DNA of 43,048 bases from JBJEFI01 sp051873875 (GTDB lineage Bacteria; Bacillota; Bacilli; Bacillales; Bacillaceae_G): the NCBI GenBank assembly GCA_051873875.1, contig JBJEFI010000076.1, positions 1 through 43,048 of the forward strand, written 5' to 3'. The notes beneath the pieces are model-generated. The model was not told the DNA's origin, ran no database searches, and saw only the letters and a list, made by a program, of their open reading frames with translations. Of this stretch, positions 8,314 through 17,174 are shown piece after piece (positions within the stretch are counted from its first letter, which is position 1; every line of letters begins with the position of its first letter). The position numbers and the translations under genes are program-made.

Positions 8314-8362
8314 AAAAAGCGAAGAGATTATCCTAAAATAGGAAATTTCTTCGCTTTTTATT
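8314..8362. terminator. Bidirectional intrinsic terminator
   Basis: AAAAAGCGAAGA pairs with TCTTCGCTTTTT, with an inner TCCTA/TAGGA stem. It is shared by the Spo0E-like gene and the convergent MurE-type gene. Confidence 0.85.
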
Positions 8363-8409
8363 TTTAATCTCCTTCTCATTTAAGTATATCCAAAGAGAAG
8401 AATGTACTA

Positions 8410-9879
8410 TTATTTTTCTTTATTTGCAAAGTAGTTTTTAATAATTTCAATTTCATCAAAAGGAACTTCTTCGTTTCCAATAATTTGATACTTTTCATGA
8501 CCTTTCCCCATGATTAAGAAGCAATCTCCTTTTTCCATTAAGGATAGTCCGTGTTCGATTGCTTGTTGGCGGTCGCCTATACAAGCATAGTTATCATGAA
8601 CCATTCCTTTAGCCATGCCTTCTACAATGCTTTCATATGGCTCAAAGCGAGGGTTGTCTGTTGTAATAACAACGTAATCACTATGTTTTGATGCTACTTC
8701 TCCCATTTTTGGTCGTTTTGTTACATCACGTTCACCGCCTGTGCCAATACTAACAATGAATTTTCCTTTTACGAAATCTTTAATGCTAAGCAATGCATTT
8801 TCAATGCCATCTTCTGTATGAGCATAGTCAACATAAACCGTATAACCATTGTCTAAAGCTACTTTTTCCATACGTCCAGGAACTGGCTTAATTGTTTCGA
8901 TATATGGAATAATATCATTGATTGTGTAATCCATTCCAAGTAATACTGTTACGGCACAAAGTAAGTTATACACATTGAATTCACCGATAAATGGACTTTC
9001 GATTGTATAAGCGTTTCCTTGATATAAAAGGGTAAAAGTTGTCCCATTTACATGGTATTCCATATTTGTTGCTTGAACATCACAAGCTTGTTTAATACCG
9101 TAAGTTAAAATATGATGCGGAGATACTTCTTCATAGAATTTACTCCATTCGTCATCAACATTTAAAACAGATACTTTTTTTCTATTTAAAGAAGCGCCCA
9201 TTTGAGAGAAAAGTAAGCTTTTCGCAAAGCCGTAATTTGTCATTGTGCCATGAAAATCTAAATGGTCTTGGGTTAGGTTTGAGAATGCACCTATATTAAA
9301 ATTAACGCCCCAAAGTCGACCTAATTGTAAGCCGTGAGAAGAAACTTCCATTACAACGTTTTTAATGCCATTGTCTTTCATTTCTTGAAGTAATTTTTGC
9401 GTTGTTAAGATGTCATTTGTTGTATTTGTGCTTTTCTTCATTGTTCCGTTCATGTCGATACCAATTGTACCGATTGATCCAGCTGTTTGACCTAGCTGTC
9501 TTAATAGTTGAGTAACTAACCATGCTGTTGTTGATTTTCCGTTCGTCCCAGTAATACCGATAATGTTCATACCATCTTGGTTGCCTTTATAAAAGTTAGC
9601 TGCTAAATAAGCAAGAGCTTTTGTTGTACTTTTAACATAAATATATGTAATGCCATCTTGTTCTTCTAATGGTTTTTGAGCAACGATAGCAGTTGCTCCT
9701 TTGTCAATGGCGCTATTAACAAAGTTGTGACCATCTACTGTGTAGCCTTCGATACAAACGAATAAAGTATTATTCGTTACTTTTCGTGAGTCTGTTTCAA
9801 TTGTTGCAATTTCTTTGTCTATATCGCCAATAATGTTTTCAATCATCATATTTTCAAGTAAATTGGATAGTTGTTTCAT
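8410..9879 (-). CDS. murE: UDP-MurNAc-L-Ala-D-Glu:meso-diaminopimelate ligase type protein (MurE)
   Basis: 489 residues from the ATG at 9879, with GGAGG eight bases upstream; an in-frame GTG at 9894 overlaps that site and is unlikely. The Mur ligase order is complete. An N-terminal UDP-binding domain has TDSRKV near residue 30. The ATP P-loop GITGTNGKST spans 108-117, and the SSHGLQLGR segment starts near 180. K220 in FAKSLLF is the expected carbamylated lysine. The C-terminal DNPR at 408-411 is the motif that selects meso-DAP. It adds DAP to the peptidoglycan stem in the cytoplasm. It stands alone, outside any division/cell-wall cluster, so it could be the only MurE moved from that cluster or a second copy. 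Confidence 0.87.
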   Translation of the reverse strand: MKQLSNLLENMMIENIIGDIDKEIATIETDSRKVTNNTLFVCIEGYTVDGHNFVNSAIDKGATAIVAQKPLEEQDGITYIYVKSTTKALAYLAANFYKGNQDGMNIIGITGTNGKSTTAWLVTQLLRQLGQTAGSIGTIGIDMNGTMKKSTNTTNDILTTQKLLQEMKDNGIKNVVMEVSSHGLQLGRLWGVNFNIGAFSNLTQDHLDFHGTMTNYGFAKSLLFSQMGASLNRKKVSVLNVDDEWSKFYEEVSPHHILTYGIKQACDVQATNMEYHVNGTTFTLLYQGNAYTIESPFIGEFNVYNLLCAVTVLLGMDYTINDIIPYIETIKPVPGRMEKVALDNGYTVYVDYAHTEDGIENALLSIKDFVKGKFIVSIGTGGERDVTKRPKMGEVASKHSDYVVITTDNPRFEPYESIVEGMAKGMVHDNYACIGDRQQAIEHGLSLMEKGDCFLIMGKGHEKYQIIGNEEVPFDEIEIIKNYFANKEK

Positions 9880-10045
9880 TGTTTTGTCCTCCACATTTCT
9901 TTTCTTTATACTATTATGACAAGCTTTTCAAATCAAGTATAGTTTTTGGTGGTATATTGTTTTTGTGTTTTTTCGGAATAGTATGTACTATTTTATTTCT
10001 TATCTTATATAATAAAACTAATGACAAAAGAAGGGAATGAAAAAG

Positions 10046-11716
10046 ATGACTTTTCAACAATATGAATACATAAGACCAGATATGGAAGTAATAAAAGTGC
10101 AAATGAATGAAGCAATTTCTCATTTGCAAAAAGGAACATCTTTAGATGAGCAAGTAGTAGCAATTGAGCAAATTAATAAAATAAGAAATCAATATGAAAC
10201 AATGGCTACATTGTGCTCTATTCATTATTCAATTGACACAACGGATTCTTTTTATACAGAGGAAAATGATTTTTTTGATGAGCATGCACCAATTATGCAA
10301 TCGTACATTAGTAAGTATTATAAGGCCCTTGTTTCTTCTTCTTTACGAGAAGAGCTAGAAGGGAAATATGGAAATCATTTATTCTCTTTGGCTGAAATGG
10401 AATTAAAAACATTTGATGAAAGCATCATCGAAGATTTACAAGGGGAAAATAAATTAACAACGAAATATCAAAATTTAATTGCTAGTGCAAAAAGGGAATT
10501 TAAAGGGGAAGAATTAACGTTACCACAATTAGCGGCACATACAGAATCTCTTAATCGTGAAGAGCGAAAAGAGGCTGCAGAAGCCTACTATTCATTCTTT
10601 GCTGAAAATGTAGAGGAATTAGATGATATTTATGACCAATTAGTAAAGGTGCGGACGAAGATTGCTAAAAAGTTAGGTTTTGAAAGCTTTGTGGAATTAG
10701 CCTACGCAAGAATGCTTCGTACAGATTATGATGCAGAGATGGTAGCGAATTTCCGTCAGCAAGTATTAGAGCATATTGTACCAGTTGTTAGTCAATTAAG
10801 AGAACAACAACGAGAAGCACTTCATGTGGATACATTACATTATTATGATGAAAAAGTGTTATTTTTAGATGGAAATGCTAAGCCAAAAGGTTCTCCAGAT
10901 TGGATTTTAGAAAATGGAAAGGCAATGTATGAAGGCTTATCGGAAGAAACAGGTCAATTTATTACTTATATGTTAGATAATAATTTAATGGATGTTTTAT
11001 CTCGTCCTGGAAAATCAGCAGGTGGATATTGTACGTATATTCCAGCTCATCGTGCTCCATTTATTTTTGCTAACTTTAATGGTACATCAGGAGATATTGA
11101 TGTGTTAACACATGAAGCAGGTCATGCTTTCCAAGTGTATTGTAGCCGTGATATGACAGTTCCAGAATATACGTGGCCAACTTACGAAGCGTGTGAAATC
11201 CATTCTATGTCAATGGAATTCTTCACCTATCCATATATGGAGAAATTCTTTGGGGAGAATGTAGAGAAATATTATCAAGCTCATTTTCAAGAAGCAATTA
11301 CTTTCTTCCCTTATGGTGTAGCTGTTGATGAATTTCAACATGAAGTATATGCAAATCCTTCTTTAACACCAGCCGAAAGAAGAGCATTATGGCGTACGAT
11401 TGAGAAAAAATATATCCCAACTCGTGATTATGAAAATAACGACTATTTAGAAGGCGGCGGTTTTTGGCAACGCCAAGGTCATATTTATGAATCGCCATTT
11501 TATTACATCGATTACACATTAGCACAAATTTGCGCCCTTCAATTTTGGAAACGCATGAGAGAAAATTATGAAGAAGCATGGGATGATTATGTAGCACTTT
11601 GTAAATTAGGTGGTAGCCAATCATTTTTAGGATTAGTTCAAGCGGCAAAATTAAATTCGCCATTTGAAGACGGAACAGTAGAAAATGTAATGGAAGAAGT
11701 TCAAAAAGTATTATAA
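10046..11716 (+). CDS. M3-family oligoendopeptidase (zinc metallopeptidase)
   Basis: About 556 residues. The zinc site HExxH is HEAGH at residues 356-360, with the third ligand E384 in CEIHSMSME, as in M3B oligopeptidases. The enzyme cuts short peptides, most likely in the cytoplasm because no signal peptide is visible. I choose the second ATG (10046), since AAGGGA abuts the first ATG at 10037 and stands nine bases from the second; family members also begin with a short sequence before YEYIRP. Transcribed away from murE and ended by its own terminator. Confidence 0.9.
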   Translation: MTFQQYEYIRPDMEVIKVQMNEAISHLQKGTSLDEQVVAIEQINKIRNQYETMATLCSIHYSIDTTDSFYTEENDFFDEHAPIMQSYISKYYKALVSSSLREELEGKYGNHLFSLAEMELKTFDESIIEDLQGENKLTTKYQNLIASAKREFKGEELTLPQLAAHTESLNREERKEAAEAYYSFFAENVEELDDIYDQLVKVRTKIAKKLGFESFVELAYARMLRTDYDAEMVANFRQQVLEHIVPVVSQLREQQREALHVDTLHYYDEKVLFLDGNAKPKGSPDWILENGKAMYEGLSEETGQFITYMLDNNLMDVLSRPGKSAGGYCTYIPAHRAPFIFANFNGTSGDIDVLTHEAGHAFQVYCSRDMTVPEYTWPTYEACEIHSMSMEFFTYPYMEKFFGENVEKYYQAHFQEAITFFPYGVAVDEFQHEVYANPSLTPAERRALWRTIEKKYIPTRDYENNDYLEGGGFWQRQGHIYESPFYYIDYTLAQICALQFWKRMRENYEEAWDDYVALCKLGGSQSFLGLVQAAKLNSPFEDGTVENVMEEVQKVL

Positions 11717-11730
11717 ATGAGAGTTTAATC

Positions 11731-11776
11731 AAAAAAGGTTGCAATGCCAGACAAAGGCACTGTAACCTTTTTCTAT
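11731..11776 (+). terminator. Intrinsic terminator after the M3 peptidase
   Basis: AAAAAGGTT-GCA-TGCC pairs with GGCA-TG-AACCTTTTT around AGACAAA. Confidence 0.8.
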
Positions 11777-11823
11777 TTCGTATTATATAGTGAAGAAAGA
11801 GTTGTAAAAAGGAGATACCTAAA

Positions 11824-11868
11824 ATGAAAGAGAATAGTAACGGAAATAAAAACAGGTACAGAAAATAA
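11824..11868 (+). CDS. Possible 14-residue micropeptide MKENSNGNKNRYRK
   Basis: A 15-codon frame preceded by AAAGGAGATACCTAAA, a near-perfect ribosome site with correct spacing. The product is very basic and polar, with no hydrophobic segment. The strong site is the only evidence; conservation cannot be judged here. It does not contain a run of one amino-acid codon, and no attenuator hairpin follows, so it does not look like a leader for the next gene. Confidence 0.3.
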   Translation: MKENSNGNKNRYRK

Positions 11869-11949
11869 TACTTGTACGATATAATGAATTTATACTAATT
11901 AACAATTTTGTAAATACCGAATATAGTCGATAATAAATGAGGTGTTCGT

Positions 11950-12192
11950 ATGAAAAGCTTTTTTAAGAAATTAATGAGAAAAGGATTTTCGATTGAATTA
12001 GAGGGGCAAGCAAGAGATAAGCAATCATTTTTAGATGCAATTGAGAACTACTGTATAAAAGAAGGGTTGTCATATGAGTTTATTGAACGTGATCGACCAG
12101 CAATCATTTCTATTGATGGTGTTGTCTATTCATGTGAGCTTAAAAATGCGGGACGACCTGGTTTAGTAATTAATTTTGTAGAAAAGCAATGA
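11950..12192 (+). CDS. Small DUF4318-type protein
   Basis: 80 residues with a conserved small-domain pattern: FSIELEG, SFLDAIENYC, RPAIISIDGVVYSCEL, GLVINF. This resembles DUF4318 proteins of Bacillus, whose function is unknown. It has no signal peptide or membrane segment; the basic N-terminus (KSFFKKLMRK) is short. GAGGTGTTCGT precedes the ATG with normal spacing. A terminator follows, so it is a single gene. Confidence 0.62.
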   Translation: MKSFFKKLMRKGFSIELEGQARDKQSFLDAIENYCIKEGLSYEFIERDRPAIISIDGVVYSCELKNAGRPGLVINFVEKQ

Positions 12193-12217
12193 TAGTACTA
12201 CATAAAATAATAAGATA

Positions 12218-12267
12218 TAAAGAGAATAGATAAATAATAAACTTTACTTTTATCTATTCTTTTTTAT
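12218..12267 (+). terminator. Intrinsic terminator after the DUF4318 gene
   Basis: AAAGAGAATAGATAAA pairs with TTTATCTATTCTTTTT. Confidence 0.75.
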
Positions 12268-12381
12268 GTTGTATGTAGCAATTGAAAATCAAATGATAAA
12301 ATTCGAGAAAGACAGTATAGGCGAACATTAAAAAGATGATAAAATGATGATAAAGATATTTTTAGTAATGAGGTGAATAGG

Positions 12382-12684
12382 TTGATTCAAGCTATACAAC
12401 AAGCTTTAGAGCAAGTAGTAGACCCGGAATTAGGGGTGGATATTATTAATTTAGGGCTTGTATATGATATAAAAATAGAAAATGAAGAATGTGTACGAAT
12501 TACAATGACAATGACATCAATGGGATGTCCATATGTAGGGCAAATTATTACAGACACAAAATATATTGTTCAACGCGATTTTCCTACTATAAATCATGTT
12601 GAGGTGGACATTGTTTGGACACCACAATGGACAAAAGAGAAAATGAGTCGGTATGCAAAGATTGCATTGGGAATTCATGATTAA
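12382..12684 (+). CDS. DUF59/MIP18-family metal-sulfur cluster assembly factor (YitW/SufT-like)
   Basis: 100 residues. The conserved DUF59 core is intact: VVDPELGVDIINLGLVYDI near the N-terminus and TSMGCPYVGQI around the single invariant cysteine, then VEVDIVWTPQW. Members help mature Fe-S proteins. I choose the TTG at 12382, because GAGGTG sits seven bases upstream; an upstream GTG at 12373 is part of that ribosome site. The gene stands alone, not in a suf cluster. Confidence 0.83.
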   Translation: MIQAIQQALEQVVDPELGVDIINLGLVYDIKIENEECVRITMTMTSMGCPYVGQIITDTKYIVQRDFPTINHVEVDIVWTPQWTKEKMSRYAKIALGIHD

Positions 12685-12769
12685 TTTTGATGGTTTCTTT
12701 TTGAGTTATTTTTGCTAAGATGAAAGAAGAGCTGCTTGGGGATTTTTCTATATAAAAGGAGGGAAATGT

Positions 12770-14131
12770 ATGAAGTCATTATTTACGTCGCAAAAAGCTT
12801 ATTTTTATAGTGGTGTAACGAAGGAATATGCATTTCGAATGACCATGTTAAATCGATTAAAGGAAGCAATTAAGAAAAATGAAGCACAAATTACAGCAGC
12901 AATAAGAAAGGATTTACATAAATCTGAATTTGATTGTTATGCCACAGAAATAGGAATTGTCTATGATGAAATTAATCATGTGAAGAAGAAGTTAAGAAAA
13001 TGGATGAAACCAAAGCGAGTTGGCACGCCAATTCAATTAATTGGCTCAAAGAGTTATCTTTATCATGAGCCTTATGGTGTTAGTCTCATTATTGCTCCTT
13101 GGAATTACCCATTTCAACTAATGATTGCCCCTTTAATTGGTGCCATTGCAGGCGGAAATACAGCAATCTTAAAGCCGTCTGAGTTAACCCCAAATGTCTC
13201 AGCCATTATAAAAAAACTCATCGAGAGCATTTTTGAAAAAGAATATGTAGCTGTTGTAGAAGGTGGGGTGGAAGAAACGACAACGTTGCTTTCTTTTCCT
13301 TTCGATAAAATCTTTTTTACTGGCAGTGTACCTGTTGGGAAAATTGTAATGGAAGCAGCTAGTAAACATCTTACACCAGTGACCCTTGAACTAGGGGGCA
13401 AAAGTCCAGTGATTGTAATGGATGATGCTAATATAGAATTAACAGCAAAGCGAATTGTTTGGGGAAAATTTTTGAATGCAGGTCAAACATGCATTGCACC
13501 AGACTATTTACTTGTTCATCATCGTGTAAAAGAAAAGTTAATCAATCGAATGAAAGAAATGATCGAAGCATTCTATAGTAATAATCCACTAGATAATGAG
13601 AACTATACACATATTGTAAATGAACGACAGTTTAACCGACTTCTTTCCTATTTAAATAATGCACAAATTATATTTGGAGGAAAGCATCGAAAAAGTGATC
13701 TTGTTATTGAACCAACACTAATCGAAAATATAAGCTGGGATTCACCGGTTATGCAAGATGAAATTTTTGGGCCTATTTTACCAATTTTCACATTTGAACA
13801 TCTTGATGAGGTTATCATGCATGTGAGAAGATACGAAAAACCACTAGCACTTTATTTATTTACAAGTAGTAAAGAGAAAGAACAGGAAATTATTGAAAAG
13901 CTACCTTTTGGTGGAGGAACGATAAATGATGCCATTCTTCATTTAACAAATGGCAATTTACCTTTTGGTGGTGTTGGGGCTAGTGGAATGGGAAGTTATC
14001 ACGGCCATTATAGCTTTAAAGCTTTTACGCATGAGAAAGCTGTTTTAAAACAAACAACTGTGTTTGATCTATTTGTTCGTTATCCGAATTACAAGCATGG
14101 ATTAAAGGTAATGAAACAGATTTTTAAATAA
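12770..14131 (+). CDS. Aldehyde dehydrogenase (class 3 type, YwdH-like)
   Basis: 453 residues, the length of short class 3 aldehyde dehydrogenases, which oxidise fatty or aromatic aldehydes with NAD(P)+. Catalytic E207 lies in LELGGKSP and the nucleophile C241 in AGQTCIAPDY; the cofactor motif FFTGSVPVGK and the N-terminal IAPWNYPFQL are intact. AGGAGGGAAATGT precedes the ATG. No signal peptide; the C-terminal lysine-rich tail is not clearly a membrane anchor. A tandem of hairpins follows. Confidence 0.9.
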   Translation: MKSLFTSQKAYFYSGVTKEYAFRMTMLNRLKEAIKKNEAQITAAIRKDLHKSEFDCYATEIGIVYDEINHVKKKLRKWMKPKRVGTPIQLIGSKSYLYHEPYGVSLIIAPWNYPFQLMIAPLIGAIAGGNTAILKPSELTPNVSAIIKKLIESIFEKEYVAVVEGGVEETTTLLSFPFDKIFFTGSVPVGKIVMEAASKHLTPVTLELGGKSPVIVMDDANIELTAKRIVWGKFLNAGQTCIAPDYLLVHHRVKEKLINRMKEMIEAFYSNNPLDNENYTHIVNERQFNRLLSYLNNAQIIFGGKHRKSDLVIEPTLIENISWDSPVMQDEIFGPILPIFTFEHLDEVIMHVRRYEKPLALYLFTSSKEKEQEIIEKLPFGGGTINDAILHLTNGNLPFGGVGASGMGSYHGHYSFKAFTHEKAVLKQTTVFDLFVRYPNYKHGLKVMKQIFK

Positions 14132-14183
14132 ATACTAATTGCGCTAAGTAACGTTACGTTAAAATATAGCGAAGACAGATAAT

Positions 14184-14240
14184 AGTTAGTAAAATCCTAC
14201 TAACAAAAATGCCATAGCAAAAGAAGCTATGGTATTTTTT
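14184..14240 (+). terminator. Hairpin plus intrinsic terminator after the aldehyde dehydrogenase
   Basis: A perfect GTTAGTA/TACTAAC hairpin at 14184-14203 is followed by ATGCCATAGC/GCTATGGTAT and TTTTTT. Confidence 0.75.
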
Positions 14241-14349
14241 ATGTAAAGTTGATGTCTAAATGATAGTTCCTTTTCTTTTAAGGAAAATGAGCTATTTGTT
14301 TACATGTTTTTTCAAATAAAGGAAACAGTAAGGATAAAAAGGTTGGGAT

Positions 14350-14784
14350 ATGGTGCTTTCTTTTCTTTTGTCTATGTATTTATATACAGCTGCTGTACCA
14401 CAAGCAGATTGTTCAATTGTGGCACAATTTGATCGGGATGTAGCAAAAATTAATGTTTGGTTTGAGGAATTTAAGAAATCGAAGGATGAAGGGGCTATCT
14501 TACATAATCTGCAAAATATTAGTGAAATTATTTGGTTTTGTCAATCTGCAGAAAAAGAATATAAAGCGTATATTAAAAAAGCACGCAGTAAAGAGGAGAA
14601 AATGTTATATGTAAGAATGACACGTTTCTTTTATAAATTAAAGCGTATTGCTTGGCATGGTGGTGAATATCTTTCTACTAAACAGCATCATTACCTAGAA
14701 TTAATGGGAGAGCGTGGAAAAAGTGTAGATGATTTATATAAACGAATATTAAGTAGTGATGCTTATCGCTCTTGTAAACAATAA
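14350..14784 (+). CDS. Hypothetical protein with an N-terminal signal-like segment
   Basis: 144 residues that I do not recognise. The N-terminus MVLSFLLSMYLYTAAVPQA is hydrophobic and ends in an AxA-like site, so export is plausible; a cysteine (C21) follows but the lipobox LxxC is absent. The rest is predicted helical and basic, with aromatic patches (IIWFCQSAEKEYKAY, MTRFFYKLKRIAW). Cysteines at about 21, 69 and 142 could pair after export. The ribosome site (AAGGTTGGGAT) is modest. Single gene between terminators. Confidence 0.6.
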   Translation: MVLSFLLSMYLYTAAVPQADCSIVAQFDRDVAKINVWFEEFKKSKDEGAILHNLQNISEIIWFCQSAEKEYKAYIKKARSKEEKMLYVRMTRFFYKLKRIAWHGGEYLSTKQHHYLELMGERGKSVDDLYKRILSSDAYRSCKQ

Positions 14785-14785
14785 A

Positions 14786-14809
14786 AAGCTAGGGTGCTCG
14801 CCCTAGCTC
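14786..14809 (-). terminator. Hairpin with leftward T-run between convergent genes
   Basis: AGCTAGGG/CCCTAGCT is a perfect 8-base stem. Reading leftward it is followed by TTTTTAT, so it works best for the leftward DUF2187 gene and can also slow the rightward gene. Confidence 0.7.
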
Positions 14810-14827
14810 TTCGTATTTATGTTTGTT

Positions 14828-14881
14828 AAAAAGAAAAATGAAAGCTAAGTTTCCGAGATAGCATTTCTTATTTTTCTTTTT
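14828..14881. terminator. Second convergent hairpin
   Basis: AAAGAAAAA and GCTA on the left pair with TAGC and TTTTTCTTT on the right. Confidence 0.5.
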
Positions 14882-14890
14882 AATCGCTTA

Positions 14891-15085
14891 TTACACAGAT
14901 TTTGCAATAATTTTATAATTTTTATGGTTTACAACTGTTAATGGTTCTAGGTCTAATTTGCGAAAGTTGTCTGTAATTGTGATGTCTACAATAACAGAAT
15001 TTTTGTTTACTTTTTGAACAATGCCTCGAATCCCCCCTTTAAATTCGATCACATTTCCAGCTTCAGCAATTTGTTGCAGTGTCAT
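14891..15085 (-). CDS. DUF2187 small protein (YkvS-like)
   Basis: 64 residues. The pattern IEFKGGIRGIVQKVNKNSVIVDI and the end LTVVNHKNYKII match the DUF2187 family, a small beta-barrel (KOW/SH3-like) protein of Bacillus with unknown function. AAGGGGGATGCACAC precedes the ATG. It is a single gene with convergent terminators downstream. Confidence 0.8.
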   Translation of the reverse strand: MTLQQIAEAGNVIEFKGGIRGIVQKVNKNSVIVDITITDNFRKLDLEPLTVVNHKNYKIIAKSV

Positions 15086-15328
15086 GTGTGCATCCCCCTT
15101 TTAATATAGAATTGTTTAGTCAAATGAATACGCTTTACTTTTTAAGTAAAAAAATTTGACAAATCAATTAAATTCTATTATTTTAATTTGTTTACTATTT
15201 TGCATGATATTTTGAATTATGTAAATACCTTTTTTCAATTTTTTTCAAGAAAACTGATATTTTTGTTTGAAAATGGTTAATAAGGGAGAAAATAACTATA
15301 TATTCAAAAATACAGGAGGACTTTATAG

Positions 15329-15763
15329 ATGCATCCAATACATGGGCTAATGAAAGAAACGATGGAAAATATTAAACAAATGGTAGATGTAAATACGATT
15401 GTAAGTGATCCGATTACATTACCAGATGGAGGTGTTGTTCTGGCTGTCTCAAAGGTAGGAGTAGGATTTGGGGCTGGTGGTTCTGACTTAAGTAATACGG
15501 CGGATTTAGGAACAGGGGAGAATGCACCTGGTTTTCCTTTTGGTGGAGGAAGTGGTGGAGGAATTTCCATTACACCAATTGCTTTTTTAGTTGTGAATAA
15601 TACTGGCGTTTCTGTTATGCATTTGCAACAAAATACACATTTGCTTGAAAAAGTAATTGATGCCACACCAAAAACAGTAAAAGAACTACAATCATTATTT
15701 CAAAATGCCTCTCAACAAGGAAATATGACTAATACGGGAATGAATGATAGTAATCTAGATTGA
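15329..15763 (+). CDS. GerW/YtfJ-family spore protein
   Basis: 144 residues. It matches the GerW family throughout its first 125 residues: HPIHGLMKETMENIKQMVDVNTIV, GDP-like VSDPITLPDGGVVLAVSKVGVGFGAGGSD, a glycine-rich loop FPFGGGSGGG, and ITPIAFLVVN. In Bacillus the family is made in the forespore and affects germination. The Asn-rich tail is variable. AGGAGGACTTTATAG precedes the ATG. It may be the main ytfJ orthologue or a second copy; its usual neighbours are not in this window. Confidence 0.83.
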   Translation: MHPIHGLMKETMENIKQMVDVNTIVSDPITLPDGGVVLAVSKVGVGFGAGGSDLSNTADLGTGENAPGFPFGGGSGGGISITPIAFLVVNNTGVSVMHLQQNTHLLEKVIDATPKTVKELQSLFQNASQQGNMTNTGMNDSNLD

Positions 15764-15819
15764 CGAACCTTCTTTCCTTTTGTACAATGCAAACAAAAGG
15801 ACATAAAAGGGAGATAGGA

Positions 15820-16014
15820 ATGGAAGCACAACAAGCTGTTAGTTTATTAGACCAATTAAAAAATGGCGAAGTAGATAAAGTACACATTGCAAAAGAAGAT
15901 TTTTTATCATTTCGACTAGAATTAATTAAGCGAGAAGATTTTAAACATTTTCGTGGTATTGCCCAACGTGGCGGTAGTGTTGTTTATACGTATTTAGAAG
16001 TGCCAAGAAGCTAA
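15820..16014 (+). CDS. Conserved-looking small hypothetical protein
   Basis: 64 residues from the ATG at 15820 (AAAGGGAGATAGGA upstream); the longer frame from 15760 has no ribosome site. Short helical N-terminus (AQQAVSLLDQLKNGEVDKV) followed by KREDFKHFRGIAQRGGSVVYTYLEVP. No signal peptide, membrane segment or known domain is seen. It probably follows the GerW-like gene by 56 bases, and its stop lies inside the terminator stem. Function unknown. Confidence 0.7.
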   Translation: MEAQQAVSLLDQLKNGEVDKVHIAKEDFLSFRLELIKREDFKHFRGIAQRGGSVVYTYLEVPRS

Positions 16015-16037
16015 CCAATATGGTGGCTTCTTTTTTG
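16005..16037 (+). terminator. Intrinsic terminator overlapping the stop codon
   Basis: AAGAAGC-ACC pairs with GGT-GCTTCTT followed by TTTT. Confidence 0.75.
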
Positions 16038-16150
16038 CTATTTATTTCTATTTTAGCTAGTACTGTATTTTGATTTCTATATATTCCCTACATCCACATG
16101 TTTGTTTGATGTATAATGGAATTATAATTAAAAAAAGGGAGGAAATAGGG

Positions 16151-16999
16151 ATGAAAGAGAAAAAAGCATGGAAAATTAATGGCTTTTTAGGGCTTCTTAT
16201 TTTAATTATCTTAGGTATTATCGGTGTATTTACTGCCATTCAACTTGAGAATCCAATTCCATTATTAATACCGGTAGTTGTTATTGCCTTTTTATTATTA
16301 GGATCTTTAACGGTTATTCAACCGAATGATTCAAAAGTAATTGTCTTCTTTGGGAAATATTTAGGAACAATTCGCGAAGATGGCTTCTTTATGACGATTC
16401 CTTCAATAAAATGGAAAGTATCTTTACGTGTTCGAAATTTTAACAGTGAAACATTAAAAGTAAATGATGTAGACGGAAATCCGATTGAAATTGCAGCTGT
16501 TGTTGTATATCGAGTGGTAGATACAGCAAAAGCATTATTTGATGTAGAAGATTATCGTGCTTTCGTTCGTATTCAAAGTGAAACAGCACTTCGTCATATT
16601 GCTACGAAATATCCATATGATAGTAGTGATGGTAGCGAAATTTCACTGCGAGGCAATGCAGAAGAAGTAGCGGATGAACTAGCAAATGAATTACAAACAC
16701 GTTTAAATGTGTCTGGAGTAGAAGTAATTGAAGCGCGATTAACACATTTAGCTTATGCACCAGAGATTGCAAGTGCCATGTTACAACGCCAACAAGCAAA
16801 TGCCATTGTCAGTGCTCGCCAAAAAATTGTTGAAGGTGCAGTTGGAATGGTAGAATCAGCTTTACATGAACTTGAGAAAAAAGATGTTGTAAAGCTAGAT
16901 GAAGATACAAAAGCACAAATCGTCAGCAATTTAATGATTGCTATTATTTCAGAAAAAGGAACACAACCAGTCATGAATGCTGGCGGATTAAAAAAATAA
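16151..16999 (+). CDS. SPFH-domain membrane protein (stomatin/prohibitin type)
   Basis: 282 residues from the ATG at 16151, with GGAGGAAATAGGG upstream; the longer frame from 16070 lacks a ribosome site. Two hydrophobic helices (residues ~11-30 and ~38-55) precede the SPFH domain (VIQPNDSKVIVFFGKYLG, then VRNFNSETLKVNDVDGNPIEI and VVVYRVVD). Next comes a charged coiled-coil portion (LQTRLNVSGVEVIEARLTHLAY, QRQQANAIVSARQKIVEGAV). Such proteins form oligomeric scaffolds at the membrane. Exact role unknown; no partner NfeD gene is next to it. Confidence 0.87.
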   Translation: MKEKKAWKINGFLGLLILIILGIIGVFTAIQLENPIPLLIPVVVIAFLLLGSLTVIQPNDSKVIVFFGKYLGTIREDGFFMTIPSIKWKVSLRVRNFNSETLKVNDVDGNPIEIAAVVVYRVVDTAKALFDVEDYRAFVRIQSETALRHIATKYPYDSSDGSEISLRGNAEEVADELANELQTRLNVSGVEVIEARLTHLAYAPEIASAMLQRQQANAIVSARQKIVEGAVGMVESALHELEKKDVVKLDEDTKAQIVSNLMIAIISEKGTQPVMNAGGLKK

Positions 17000-17040
17000 C
17001 TAATTTTTATCTCATTCTAACTGCTATGAAAATTTTTACT

Positions 17041-17077
17041 AAAGGAGAACTACTTAATTAAGTAGTTCTCTTTTTTG
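17041..17077 (+). terminator. Intrinsic terminator after the SPFH gene
   Basis: GGAGAACTACTT/AAGTAGTTCTC with TTTTTT. Confidence 0.85.
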
Positions 17078-17174
17078 TATGAAAATGAGGAATATTTTTA
17101 AAATATGTCGAATGTTCAGGCAATAAATGGTATAGTGTAAGTGATTTGAAATTTTTAAGCAAAGGGATGAGGAG

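Noticed and set aside
12373..12381. GTG start for the DUF59 protein
   Set aside because: That GTG is part of the GAGGTG ribosome site; TTG at 12382 has correct spacing.
14150..14160. AACGTTACGTT, also at 27697-27707, as a shared regulator site (MerR-like look)
   Set aside because: An 11-base identity is expected many times by chance in 43 kb. One copy follows the aldehyde dehydrogenase gene and the other lies after the T-box terminator, so no common role is apparent.
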